A program made the translations under genes and the position numbers. A stretch of DNA of 64,000 nt, taken from positions 403,640 to 467,639 of the forward strand of contig CAUYUJ010003603.1 of the NCBI GenBank assembly GCA_963575745.1. The letters run 5' to 3'. The notes beneath the pieces are model-generated. The model worked only from the letters and a program-made list of their open reading frames with translations. It was not told the DNA's origin and made no database searches. This DNA comes from Prorocentrum cordatum. Taxonomy: Eukaryota; Sar; Dinophyceae; Prorocentrales; Prorocentraceae. Within the stretch, counting starts at the first letter, position 1, and every line of letters begins with the position of its first letter. This document shows positions 43,089 to 53,012 of the stretch, piece by piece.

Positions 43089-44312
43089 TGGGCAGCGGGC
43101 ATTGGAGACGCCTCCGCGGCCGAGCTGCGCTCGCTGCAGGACGAGGCGGCACGCGCGCTGGGGGCTGCCACTGGAGTCGGCCTGGCCGACATCGCGAGGT
43201 TCTACGACTCCCTCAGCGTCGAGACCGTAGCGTCCGCTAGTCAGGACCTGAATTTCCCACCCAGGATCCTGGCGCTGGAGTTGCAGCTGCATGCGGTCTG
43301 CAGGTGCGCGCGCCAGCAGGGAGCCTACGCGGAGCCGTGCCTGGCCGACGTTTCAACGCTAGCAGGCTCCAGGCACGCCAACAACCTGGCGAGGGCGTTG
43401 GTCCACCGCACGCTGGAGCGCTTGACAGCACAGCGCTGCCGCTGCCAGCCGCGCGCCTGGTTTAACGCGAGCACCGCGGTGCTTGGCAGCCCAGCAGCGG
43501 TGGGGGAGACACTGCCAGAGGTGATACTCAGTCTGAGGGGCTGCCTGCGCTTGGAGGGGCTGGAGCTCGCTGATAAGAGTATGATATTCACTTCAGATGC
43601 TGCGATGACAGAATGGTTAGTGACTGAACTTGAGAAGAACGGAGTCCACTTCCAGGCGGTCGAGGAGGGCCGCGACCTGGGCTTGGACAGAGCTGCAGCA
43701 GGCACCCGTCGCAAGAGCTCTCACATGGCGCGGCGGCGGCAGGCGTACTTTCGCATGCGGACGCTCGGCAGGAAGCTCCGCACTCTGCGACGGGAGCGCC
43801 AGGTCGCCATGCTGAATCAGGGAGCCAAGGCGTCGCTGCTGCATGGGGCGCGGGCCTACGGTGAGCCGCTATCGGCAATGGCGCAGGCGCGCCGCCGATC
43901 CGCCGCCGCCCTGGCCAAGCCTCGCGCGGGCCGCTGCGCGACGACCTTCCTGGCGCTGGATGGCAAGGACACTGCTCTGGAGCTGCCGCGCGCGCAGCTG
44001 AGGGCCTGGTCCGGCCTGCGCGCCAGAGGGCCAGGCGCGCGCCAGATGGCGGCGCAGACGCGGGGTGATGGGCTCGCTGATGCTGACGCCGCTGGGCTCG
44101 GGCTGGACGCCGAGCGCCCCCCTCGCGCTGGGGGGGCCCGCGAGGCGACAGCTGGGCGCTGGAGGAGGGCGCGGGGCACCGAGACCCTGCGGACGTCATC
44201 GACGCCGTCGTCGGCGACATCGAGGCGCGCCTCTGGCGAAGGGCCGGCGCGGGCTACCTGGCCAAGGGCATGGAAGACGGCGTCGACCTGGCCGACGCGA
44301 GGCCCACGCTAA
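43089..44312 (+). pseudogene. LINE-4 reverse transcriptase palm and thumb, catalytic site lost
   Basis: The frame from 43089 reads through to 44312. VGLADIARFYDSLSVE fits motif A, NFPPRILALELQLH the following strand-helix, and LADKSMIFTSDAAMTEWLV with EEGRDLGLDRAAAG the region after motif C. Motif C itself, expected as Y/V-x-D-D, is WFNASTAV (43458 on): both aspartates are gone. An Arg-rich helical thumb follows to about 44000. No finger motifs precede it, so the N-terminal half was deleted or replaced at the SL-like sequence. It cannot be an active polymerase. Confidence 0.65.
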
Positions 44313-45772
44313 GGAAGCGGCGAAAGCCCAAGCCCGCGGAGGCCAACGCGCTGCTGCGGGCCATGACGGCCAGCACCGGGACCAAGGCGCGATGCCGCGA
44401 GGTCCTGGGTGAGGAGCGCGCGGGCGACGGCCTGTGCCAGTGTGGCGCCGTGGCCGACGACTACCACCGCATCTGGGGACGCTGCCCGCTGTGCCCATCG
44501 CGCCCCGACTTCGACAGGACGGAGGGCCTCTGCAGCATGGCGGATCGCGGCCACCCGGGGTGCCCTGCGGTCTGGCCCACGGGGCTTGCGCCGCGCAGCT
44601 GGGCCACCCCGCCGCCATGCGAGACGCTGAACGCGCCTCGCTACTTCGGCGAGGTCGACGGCAGCAGGCTCGCGCCGCTGGGCCAGCGGCACTTCGCTTG
44701 CGGCGACGGCAGTGCCGGTGAGGAGGCCTCAGACGCGCGATACTACCGATGCAGCTGGGCCCGGTGCTTACTAAAGGGCGTTGATGCGTCGCCCGTGTTG
44801 CGAGGAGGGGCAGCGGGCCATTTGCCGGGCCATCGGCAGTCCAACACTAGAGCAGAAAGCATGAGCTTATTGTCGGCGCTGCAGCGTACCTCAGGAGAGA
44901 TGGAGATGGGATTTTGGACTGATCGAGACATCATGCTCCAAGGTTGGGCGAGGGGCCGCCATAGGAGGCCTGCTGGTTGGTCCGTGAATGGGGATCTCTG
45001 GGAAGCTCTCGGTCGTGAGTCCGAATCTCGTGAGATGCAGCCTTGTAAAGTTTCTCAACAGCCGCCGAGTCCCCGAGGACTCCACCGCCAGCGGGGCGGG
45101 GCCCCTGTGAAGGCCTGGCTAGGAAATCAGCTTGCAGATGAGATCGCGGCGTCTGCCGCAGCACAGCATGCCTTGCCCAAAAACATGCTGGATTGCTATA
45201 CGTGGGCAAAGTATGTTCTGTCCCGCGTCTGGCTTAGATTCGCGCGAGCTACGCTCCTTGCAATCCAGACTGAGGAACGGCCGGCCCCGACCGCGCGCGA
45301 GGAAGCCCGCCACCAGCGCAGGTCGAGGCCATCGGCACTCAGCGAGGCGCAGGCGGCCACCACCCATGCCTTGAGGCAGGAGGGAAGAACACGCTGGGCC
45401 TGTTCGGAGTACATGAGCAGCGTTAGTATCCCGCCGCGAGTGATGAAGAATTGGTTGTGTGCCCAGTGCCCTTGCCCCCCTCAGCCCCAGCACGCCACCC
45501 GTTCTTGCACTGCCGTTGGCTCACGCGTGGCTCATTGGACCCACTCGGTCACGTGTCATGAGCCATATGGGGTGTGCTCGAAGTGTGGCTGCAGGGCTAG
45601 GGACAAAGTTGGCCATATACGGGACTTGGGTGCACAGTGTAAGTGTGCGAGGGGCGAGCCCCCCACAAAGATGGGCAAGTGGGTCCTCCAACGGCTCTCC
45701 GAGGGCAGGCCTCTTACGTCAGCCTTTTTTCTAGAGGCGTTCTCGACCGCGTCGGCTTGGGGTAATCCTTAG
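44270..45772 (+). CDS. LINE-4 zinc motif, RNase H and C-terminal region
   Basis: 500 codons, uninterrupted. First a zinc site, CQCGAVADDYHRIWGRCPLC (44436-44495). Then type I RNase H with its four acidic residues: CGDGSAGEE (Asp 44705), NTRAESMSLL (Glu 44855), FWTDRDIM (Asp 44921) and GNQLADEIAA (Asp 45137). RNase H removes the RNA strand of the RNA-DNA hybrid during retrotransposition. The last 120 residues have paired Cys motifs (LCAQCPC, VCSKCGCRARDKVGH, CKC), probably a zinc ribbon. Between Asp 44921 and Asp 45137 the sequence (KVSQQPPSPRG) is unlike the usual helices, so an internal frame excursion is possible. Confidence 0.7.
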   Translation: MEDGVDLADARPTLRKRRKPKPAEANALLRAMTASTGTKARCREVLGEERAGDGLCQCGAVADDYHRIWGRCPLCPSRPDFDRTEGLCSMADRGHPGCPAVWPTGLAPRSWATPPPCETLNAPRYFGEVDGSRLAPLGQRHFACGDGSAGEEASDARYYRCSWARCLLKGVDASPVLRGGAAGHLPGHRQSNTRAESMSLLSALQRTSGEMEMGFWTDRDIMLQGWARGRHRRPAGWSVNGDLWEALGRESESREMQPCKVSQQPPSPRGLHRQRGGAPVKAWLGNQLADEIAASAAAQHALPKNMLDCYTWAKYVLSRVWLRFARATLLAIQTEERPAPTAREEARHQRRSRPSALSEAQAATTHALRQEGRTRWACSEYMSSVSIPPRVMKNWLCAQCPCPPQPQHATRSCTAVGSRVAHWTHSVTCHEPYGVCSKCGCRARDKVGHIRDLGAQCKCARGEPPTKMGKWVLQRLSEGRPLTSAFFLEAFSTASAWGNP

Positions 45773-45775
45773 GTA

Positions 45776-46203
45776 ATCCTCCTCCTCCTCCTCGTCTTTT
45801 CCCGTCCTCCTCGCTCTCGTCGTCGTCTCCCTCCTCCTCGGAAGAGGAGGAGGGGGCCGAGCAGGAGGAGGACGAGGAGGAGGAAGTGTGCAAGGAGGAG
45901 CAGAAGCAGGAGGACATCGAGCTCCTCCTCTTGCGCCTGCTGCTGCTGCTGTTGCTGCTCCTCCTCCTATTCCTCCTCCTCCTCTTCCTCCTCCTCATCC
46001 TCCTCCTCCTCTTCCTCCTCCTCGTTCTCGTCCTCTTCCTCGTATTGTTTCTGGTTCTCCTCCCCGTTGTTCTTCTCCTCGTTGTCCTCCTCCTCCCCTT
46101 CCCCTTCCCCATCGTTACCCCGTTCCTTCTCCTCCTCCTCCTCCTCCTCTTCCTCCTCCTCCTCCTCCTCCTCCTCCTCCTCCTCCTCCTCCTCCTCCTC
46201 CTC
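45776..46203. repeat. (TCC)n microsatellite, 430 bp
   Basis: Long, imperfect TCC/TTC tract with a short inverted GGA part at 45843-45920. It begins 4-6 bp after the LINE-4 stop codon. Confidence 0.95.
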
Positions 46204-46339
46204 CGTGTGTGGGACTCTGTGAGGCCGCGCGGCAGAAAAGGCGCCGCTGCGCCCCGACGACTCTGGTCTCCCTTTGGCCAGCCTTTCTTTGACACCTCAC
46301 ACATACACCGCACTCACATCTATACCCCTGGGTGGGTGT

Positions 46340-46710
46340 ATGTGCGGCCGTTTTTGCGCTGTCATGTGCGCGCATGTGCGCGGCATGTGCCAGTCATGTG
46401 CCAGGCCTGTGCGGTCCTTCTTGGATGAACTTCCTACTGTGCACGTCGTGCCCGGGCATGTGCGGGGGCATGTGCGCTGTGTTTTGATGTATCCATCATA
46501 CGCACATGCACGCACAGTCCGACGCACATGCGCGCACATGCCTGCACATGCGGGAGGTGTTCGAGAATCGCAGATCTGTCATCGGCACATGCACGCACAT
46601 GCCTGGCAACCTCTCTTCGGGAGGCCGCGCGGGCCCGCACATGCACGCACATGCGGTGAAGCGCGCGGGCGCACATGCGTGCACATCCCAATGCACATGC
46701 ACGCTCATGC
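46340..46710. repeat. CATGTGCG array, inverted halves
   Basis: 46340-46490 carries GCATGTGCG in one direction; 46498-46705 carries GCACATGCG, its reverse complement, with AT-richer centre near 46485-46500. A related stretch in the first orientation returns at 48250-48420. No gene. Confidence 0.75.
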
Positions 46711-47073
46711 CCTAGGAGCTGTCTGGGACCCCTGTGCCTCCAATGCCTCCTGGCCTTCGCAGAGCTAACCTGGGGCGTGCCAGGGTTTCCCGAAAGAGTT
46801 TGTTGTGCGTTTAGACTCGCCCGCTGCTGGCGGGGGCGGTTATTTGCCCGGTTCGTGAGCTGGCGGTGGCGCGCCCGCCTAATAAAATACTCTCCCGCGC
46901 GCCTTCTCAGCTCGGCCGGAGAAGCAGGGATGGGGGGGGGGAGGTGGAGGGGGGGGGAGGAGGGGGGGGCGGAGGAGGCGGGCGCCCCCGGCCACTGGCC
47001 AGCCTGCCTGTTCGGCTCGGCCAGGAGGAGAGGAGGAGGAGGAGGAGGAGGAGGAGGAGGAGGAGGAGGAGGT
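46711..47073. other. Spacer, G-rich and (GGA)n end
   Basis: 46928-46985 is G-rich; (GGA)n at 47025-47071. Nothing else recognised. Confidence 0.5.
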
Positions 47074-47150
47074 GAGAGTTGCGAGGCTGTCTCAGGCGAA
47101 AGTGGCTTGACGGCCCGAGCTCAGGGAATCTCGGAATCGCTGGCCTGGCT
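47074..47150 (-). repeat. Single inverted unit of the 66-bp satellite
   Basis: AGTTGCGAGGCTGTCTCAGG and CGAAAGTGGCTTGAC are the reverse complement of the satellite unit that begins 120 bp further on. Confidence 0.75.
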
Positions 47151-47274
47151 CGGCCACCGGCGAGCTCGGCCTGTGCGAATACTGTGCGTACCTGTGCAGT
47201 GCATGTGCGGGACGTGCAAGAATGCCGGGGCCGGCGTTCGTCTCCGGACGCCGGCGCGTTCGCGTCCGGCCAGT

Positions 47275-48245
47275 TCCGCGTGAGACGTCGTCGGCAATTT
47301 GGAGGCCGACGTGCTTTGAAGTGATCTGGCCACCTTCGCCTGAGACATCCTCACAACTCTGGTCTCGGAGATGCCCTGCCCCATGGTGGCCCGGCCACTT
47401 TCGCTTGAGACATCCTCGGGACTCTGGGTTTCGAGACGCCCTGAGCTGAGGTGGTTAGACCACTTTCGCATGAGACATCCTCGCAACTCTGACCTCAGAG
47501 ATCTCCTGCCCCATGCTGGTCAGGCCACGGTCGCCTGAGACATCCTCGCAAGTCTCGATTCCGATATGCCCCGAGCTGAGGTGGTCAGCCACTGTCGCCT
47601 GAGACATCCTCGCAACCCTGATCTCAATGATGCCCTGCTCGATAGTGTCTCGGCCCCTTTCGCCTGAGACATCCTCGGAACTCAGGGTTCCGAGACGCCC
47701 TGAGTTGAGGTGGTTAGACCATTTTCGCTTTAGACATCCTCGTCCGAGATGCCCTGAGTTGAGCTGTTCAGGCCACTTTTGCCTGAGACATCCTCGCAAC
47801 TCTGACCTCAATGATGCCCTGCTCCATAGTGTCTCGGCCTTTTTCGCCTGAGACCCTCGCAACTCTGGGTTCTGAGATGCCCTGAGCAGGTGGTCAGGCC
47901 AGTCCTGCCTGAGACATCCTCGCAACTCTGGGCTCCGAGATGCCCTGGGCTGAGGTGGTCAGACCACTCTCCCCAGAGACATCCTCGCAACTCTGACCTC
48001 AGAGATCTCCTGCCCCATGGTGGTCAGGCCACTTTCGCTTGAGACATCCTCACAACTCAGACCTCGGAGGTGTCCTGCCCCATGGTCGTCTGGTCACCTT
48101 GACCAGCGACATCCTCGCCACTCTGGTTTCCAAGATGCCCTGCCCCATGGTGATCCGGCCACGCTTGCCTGAGACATCCTCGGAACTCTGGGTTGCGAAA
48201 TGCCCCGAGCTCAGGTGGTCAGGCCACTATCGCCTGCGACATCTC
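47275..48245. repeat. 64-67 bp satellite, about 16 units
   Basis: Unit: GAGACATCCTCGCAACTCTG, ACCTCAGAGATGCCCTGCCC, CATGGTGGTCAGGCCACTTT, CGCCT. Units differ at 10-25 percent of positions and by small indels, with two alternating end types (CATGGTGGTC or GAGCTGAGGTGGTC). Minus-strand frames read a 22-residue repeat (MRGCLRQ-WP), a by-product of a period near 66. Confidence 0.92.
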
Positions 48246-48523
48246 TGCGGCATGTGCGGGCATGTGCGTCTATGCTTTCAGAGTTTTGCTTGACCGTGCA
48301 TTCGACTGTGCGTCGGACGGTGTGGCATGTGCGCGCATGTGCGGCAATGCTGTTGAGGCTTTTGTATATTTGCATGGGCATGTGCATGCGACTGTGCGGC
48401 ATGTGCCTGCATGTGCGGCCCCTTCCGGACCACAATTTCAATGTGAGCACTATAGAAGTGAGGGCTATAGAAGTGAGTCCGGTGTAGGGTGATTTTGGAA
48501 ACGAGCGTCGAAGATACTGATGC

Positions 48524-48900
48524 AGATTCCGACGATGATGATGACGATGGCGATGATGATGATGTTGATGATGATGATGATCATGATCATGATCATGATC
48601 ATGATCATCATGATGATCATGATGATGGTGGTGATGATGATGACTATGATGATGGTGATGGTGATTGTGATGGTGGTGGTGATGGTGATGGTCATGGTCA
48701 TGGAGATGATGATGGTGATTGTGATGATGATGGTGATGATGATGCTGCTGATGTTGATGCTAATGATGGTGGTGATGCTGATGGTGATGATGATGGGTGA
48801 TGATGCTCATGCGTATGATGTCTGGTGATGATGATGACGATGATGATGGTGATGGTGCTGGTGATGGTGGTGGCGATGATGATGGTGATGATGGAAAGAG
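48524..48900. repeat. (GAT)n/(GGT)n microsatellite
   Basis: About 375 bp of GAT-type triplets with ATC inversions (GATCATGATC) near 48580-48620. It would encode poly-Asp; not a gene. A shorter relative is at 50045-50125. Confidence 0.95.
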
Positions 48901-48929
48901 CGTGTTCTACCGCTGCTGGCGGGAAACTG

Positions 48930-49138
48930 GGGGGGGTCACTACCGGTTCGAACCCCTCTCCCCCCCCCCCTCCGGAAAACCGGGGGGGGTCACTACCGGT
49001 TCGAACCCCTCCCCCCCCCCCCCAGTTCATCATGAAAAGGGGGGGGGTCACTACCGGTTCGAACCCCCCCCCCCTCGAAAACCGGGGGGGTTCACTACCG
49101 GTTCGAACCCCCCCCCCCTTCGAAAACCGAGGGGGGGT
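48930..49138. repeat. 45-55 bp unit with GGTTCGAACC, four copies
   Basis: Each copy reads GGGGGGTCACTACCGGTTCG then AACCCC, a C-run and CGAAAACC. GGTTCGAACC lies at 48945, 48998, 49055 and 49099. It is a 10-bp palindrome that also fits the Pol III B-box core. Confidence 0.9.
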
Positions 49139-49779
49139 GCGGACAGTGGTGGGGACGGTGGTGGTGAGGACAGTGGTGAGGGGACAGCGGGACAGTGGTG
49201 GGGACAGTGGGACAGTGGTGGGGATGGTAGTGGTGGGGACAGTGGTGAGGACAATGGTGGGAACAGTGGGGACAGTGGACAGTGGTGGGGACGGTGGTGG
49301 TGGGGACAGCGGTGTGGGGACAGTGGGAATGAGGTGGAAACAGTGGGACAGTGGAGGGTACAGTGGTGGTGGGGACAGTGGTGAAGGCGGTGGCGAGGAC
49401 GGCGGTGGGACAATGGGACAGAGGTACAGTGGGGACAGTGGTGGGGACAGTGGGGACAGTGGTGGGAGTGGGGACAGTGGGACAGCTCAGTGGGACAGCG
49501 GAGGAGTCAGTGGGACAGTGGGGACAGTGGGGATAGTCGGGCAGTGGTTGGGGACGTGGAGAAAGTGGGGAGAGTGGAACCGTGGTGGGAACAGTGGTGG
49601 GGACAGTGGGGACAGTGCGACAGTGGTGGGGGCACTGGTGGGGACAGTAGGGACGGTGGTGGAACCAGCGGGGACAGTGGTGGTGAGGACAGTGGTGCTG
49701 GGAACAACAGTGGGGGATGTGATGCGGACGGTGGTAGGGACCGGGAGTCGTTTGCTGGCGGTGAGTGGGGGAGTGGGGA
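49139..49779. repeat. GGGACAGTGGTG minisatellite
   Basis: 640 bp built from GGGACAGTGG and GTGGTGGGGACAGTGG with irregular 9-15 bp spacing. Open frames are artefacts. Confidence 0.9.
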
Positions 49780-49862
49780 GGGGTTCGAACCGGTAGTGAC
49801 CCCCCCTCCGGTTTTCGAGGGGGGGGGGGTTCGAACCGGTAGTGACCCCCCCGGTTTTCGGG
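49780..49862 (-). repeat. Inverted GGTTCGAACC units, two copies
   Basis: GGTTCGAACCGGTAGTGACC at 49782 and 49829 followed by GGTTTTCG: reverse complement of the four units at 48930-49138. The minisatellite is thus framed by inverted repeats. Confidence 0.88.
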
Positions 49863-49990
49863 GGAGGGGGGGGGGGGGGGGGGGGTAGGGGGGAGGGGGG
49901 GGGGGGGGGTCCGGGGGAGGGGAGGGGGGGGGGAATCCAGCAGGGGAGGGGGGGGGGGATTTCGGAGGGGGGGGGGGGACCCCCGGGTTC
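49861..49990. repeat. G-tract, possible G-quadruplex DNA
   Basis: 130 bp of almost unbroken G runs with single A, T or C interruptions. Confidence 0.9.
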
Positions 49991-50381
49991 TGGAGGAAGA
50001 GGGTGGCAATTTTCCACAGTAAAGTGGCAGTGGATCACGCTCTCTCTGATGATGAAGATCACGATCTTGATGGTCATGATCACGATCATGAACATGACAA
50101 TGCTTGTGGTGGTGGTGGTGCGCCTGTATTAGAGAGGGAAGGGGAAGGGGTTCCTGCACGGGGTGCCTATCGAAAACAAGAAGCTTATTTCGGATGTGTG
50201 AAAAACGCCTGAAGACGAGACCCGAGGGGGAAGATTGAAGAGCGTCGCGCGAGACGAGGGGGGGTGGCCATGGGAACAACCAGACATCGTGCTGGATAAC
50301 AGAAGAGCAACCTAACACGCCATTGTGCAGACACGGTGGCACGCGTAGGCTCAAAGATGTCTACGCGAGCGCTTGCACAGA

Positions 50382-50546
50382 ATGTCTTCGCCATGTCGTC
50401 ATCGTTCTTGCCACTCCCATCCGCTGCCCTTGCCCGAGGTCTTGGTGACCCTGGGGGTCGGCATGTTGGCAGCCATGATCGGCGGGTGCGTCCTGTGCAT
50501 GCGCAAGCAGCTGCCCCAGGAACTGCCACGGGACATCTGGAATTGA
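50382..50546 (+). CDS. Small ORF with predicted membrane helix
   Basis: 54 codons, MSSPCRHRSCH to IWN. Residues about 24-44 (VLVTLGVGMLAAMIGGCVLC) form a good hydrophobic helix, followed by MRKQLPQELPRD. No SL or other signal confirms expression. It may be the end of a larger lost gene. Confidence 0.25.
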   Translation: MSSPCRHRSCHSHPLPLPEVLVTLGVGMLAAMIGGCVLCMRKQLPQELPRDIWN

Positions 50547-50907
50547 GCCACACATTCCCCAATCGGTGCTTGCATTGAAGGGGTCCTAGCGAAAATTGAA
50601 AGATTTGGCGAAAGCTTACCGCCGATTTTGGTAGCCGGCTGGGTTCCCGGGTTCCCGGTTCCGGGTTCCCAGGTTCTTGGTTTTTGGTTCCGGGCCGATG
50701 TCGGTGGGTTTCGGGTTCCCAGGTTTTTGGTCGATCTCTAACCATCCATTGATTGGGGTTTTTCTTTGGTGTAATCGTCTTCTTGTAGGACCGTGTCCCA
50801 GCAGAAACAAGCGCTCCCAGAGGGGCCACCTTCTCCCGTCGCCAGATCTGGCGCGGTGCACTTCTTGCGTGCCCGCTCGAGGATGTCGCCCCTATCCCCA
50901 TCCCCCT
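50547..50907. other. Spacer with GGGTTCCCRGG repeats
   Basis: 50640-50735 contains five GGTTCCCGGG-like or GGTTCCCAGG-like phrases. No gene recognised. Confidence 0.4.
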
Positions 50908-51075
50908 TCGGGTGTTGCTAAAAGCACCCCTGGCCCAAGGTACCCCCAGGATTCTCGGGGTGGCCCAGACGGCCTCCAGGGCACCCCTCACGAGGCCCAG
51001 AGCGCCCCAGGGGCTCCAAAACGGAGCGAAAAGCTGGGGGCACCTTGGGCCAGGGGCACTTCTAGCAACACCCGA
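50908..51075. repeat. 168-bp foldback element
   Basis: The first 42 bp (TCGGGTGTTGCTAAAAGCAC to ACCCCCAG) and the last 42 bp are inverted copies with about four mismatches, leaving an 84-bp loop. No flanking duplication is obvious (CCCCCT on the left, CCCCCG on the right). A MITE-like element or a large hairpin are both possible. Confidence 0.8.
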
Positions 51076-51272
51076 CCCCCGCAGTTCGAATGCTGTGCTG
51101 GCGTGTCCTCCCCGGCACCCCAGCTCGGCGCAGCGCCTGCGGTCAGAGGCAGCGGGCGGGCCCCACACCGAGCTCGCTTGGCCGCGCCTGGCCAGATCGA
51201 GCCCTGACAGGTCCCGGCGATCGCGCCGAACTGCTGGATGGGGTTTCCGGCCAGCCGGCCAGTCCGCAAGGA

Positions 51273-51600
51273 CGGTCGGGCCCCCGGAGACCAGGACACA
51301 GATAAACCAGGACTCAAGCAGTGGCGGAGCGTTTTGGCGCGCCTATAGGCCCACCAAACAATGTTCAAAGAACCTTTTGTGGTTTCCACGAAATGTTCTC
51401 AGAACATTTCTGGCTGGGACTGTCTTGTTTTAGCACATCGGGCCGCTGTTCTAAGAACATTGTTGTTATTATTCGAACATTTCGGGGTTCTAAGAAAATG
51501 TCGTGGTAGGCCTATTGGAATGCCGGGACGGTCGGTCCCTGCTCAAGTCAGACCCCCGGAGACCAGGACACAGATTAACCAGGACACAGAACCCCAAGGA
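51273..51600. repeat. Direct repeat CCCCCGGAGACCAGGACACA
   Basis: The phrase, continued by GATAAACCAGGAC or GATTAACCAGGAC, occurs at 51281 and 51552. Between them, the palindrome AAATGTTCTCAGAACATTT (51391) and related GTTCTAAGAACATT (51454) suggest a second inverted-repeat family. Confidence 0.7.
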
Positions 51601-51800
51601 AGCGCCACCCTTTCCTGCTATGATTAAGTCGGGCATGTCCCTCCACAGGAGGAATATTAAAAAATAGTAGTAAATATTATGGGGACGACTTTTTTCCCCA
51701 ACCAACCTGTGTTGTTGGGTCCTCGTTTTGAAGAGACGGTCCCCGCGTTCCTTCCTCCTTCCTCCTCCTCTCCTTCCTCCTCCCTCCTCCCCCTCCCTTC

Positions 51801-53012
51801 TGGCACACCCCTCACACGTTTCGTGGCCCCATAGGGAGCTCCACCGAAGGCCCCAGTGGCTGCGCCCGCATGCGGTTCCACCCCCCATTCTGGCACACCC
51901 CTCACACGTTTCGTGGCCCCATAGGGAGCTCCACCGAAGGCCCCAGTGGCTGCGCCCGCATGCGGTTCCACCCCCCATTCTGGCACACCCCTCACACGTT
52001 TCGTGGCCCCATAGGGAGCTCCACCGAAGGCCCCAGTGGCTGCGCCCGCATGCGGTTCCACCCCCCCATTCTGGCACACCCCTCACACGTTTCGTGGCCC
52101 CATAGGGAGCTCCACCGAAGGCCCCAGTGGCTGCGCCCGCATGCGGTTCCACCCCCCATTCTGGCACACCCCTCACACGTTTCGTGGCCCCATAGGGAGC
52201 TCCACCGAAGGCCCCAGTGGCTGCGCCCGCATGCGGTTCCACCCCCCATTCTGGCACACCCCTCACACGTTTCGTGGCCCCATAGGGAGCTCCACCGAAG
52301 GCCCCAGTGGCTGCGCCCGCATGCGGTTCCACCCCCCATTCTGGCACACCCCTCACACGTTTCGTGGCCCCATAGGGAGCTCCACCGAAGGCCCCAGTGG
52401 CTGCGCCCGCATGCGGTTCCACCCCACCATTCTGGCACACCCCTCACACGTTTCGTGGCCCCATAGGGAGCTCCACCGAAGGCCCCAGTGGCTGCGCCCG
52501 CATGCGGTTCCACCCCCCATTCTGGCACACCCCTCACACGTTTCGTGGCCCCATAGGGAGCTCCACCGAAGGCCCCAGTGGCTGCGCCCGCATGCGGTTC
52601 CACCCCCCATTCTGGCACACCCCTCACACGTTTCGTGGCCCCATAGGGAGCTCCACCGAAGGCCCCAGTGGCTGCGCCCGCATGCGGTTCCACCCCCCAT
52701 TCTGGCACACCCCTCACACGTTTCGTGGCCCCATAGGGAGCTCCACCGAAGGCCCCAGTGGCTGCGCCCCGCATGGCGTCATTCCACCGAAGGCCCCATT
52801 CTGGGGCACCCCTCACACGTTTCGTGGCCCCATAGGGAGCTCCACCGAAGGCCCCAGTGGCTGCGCCCGCATGCGGTTCCACCCCCCATTCTGGCACACC
52901 CCTCACACGTTTCGTGGCCCCATAGGGAGCTCCACCGAGCGCCCCAGTGGCTGCGCTCGCATGCGGTTCCACCCCCCCATTCTGGCACACCCCTCACTCG
53001 TTTCGTGGCCCG
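51801..53012. repeat. 90-bp satellite, 13 full units and a partial one
   Basis: Unit starts TGGCACACCCCTCACACG and contains CCATAGGGAGCTCCACCG and GCATGCGGTTCCACCCCC. Starts at 51801, 51891, 51981, 52072, 52162, 52252, 52342, 52433, 52523, 52613, 52703, 52802, 52892 and 52983. Units are almost identical except for 1-bp length changes in the C-run and one rearranged unit at 52760-52801. Preceded by TCC-rich DNA (51745-51800). Several frames on both strands are open because 90 is divisible by 3. Confidence 0.97.

Larger units (their letters stand above)
39830..45775 (+). mobile_element. LINE-4: RNase H-bearing non-LTR retrotransposon, degraded
   Basis: ORF1 with a coiled coil, endonuclease, RT fragment, RNase H and C-terminal zinc region in the right order, with in-frame stops, frame changes and an apparent deletion of the RT finger region near 42950-43090, where an SL-like sequence sits. 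RNase H sets it apart from LINE-1 to LINE-3. The last stop (45770-45772) is followed within 6 bp by a 430-bp (TCC)n tract, which may be its 3' tail. Confidence 0.8.

Noticed and set aside
45714-46430. Poly-Leu, poly-Pro, poly-Arg or poly-Gly proteins over (TCC)n tracts
   Set aside because: Microsatellite translations; the same at 3.2, 8.6, 22.2 and 33.9 kb.
48465-48830. Asp/Met-rich protein over the (GAT)n tract
   Set aside because: Microsatellite translation.
48945-49108. tRNA T-arms at GGTTCGAACC
   Set aside because: No acceptor, D or anticodon arm can be paired around any copy.
50347-50360. CGTAGGCTCAAAG before a small ORF, looking like an SL with an internal deletion
   Set aside because: Too short after the assumed deletion to be significant.
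50640-50735. Telomere-like GGGTTCCC repeats
   Set aside because: Not the TTTAGGG-type telomere repeat and only a handful of imperfect units.
51801-53012. CRISPR-like regular array
   Set aside because: Units are contiguous, 90 bp, with no unique spacers; the genome is eukaryotic. The 66-bp array fails for the same reason.
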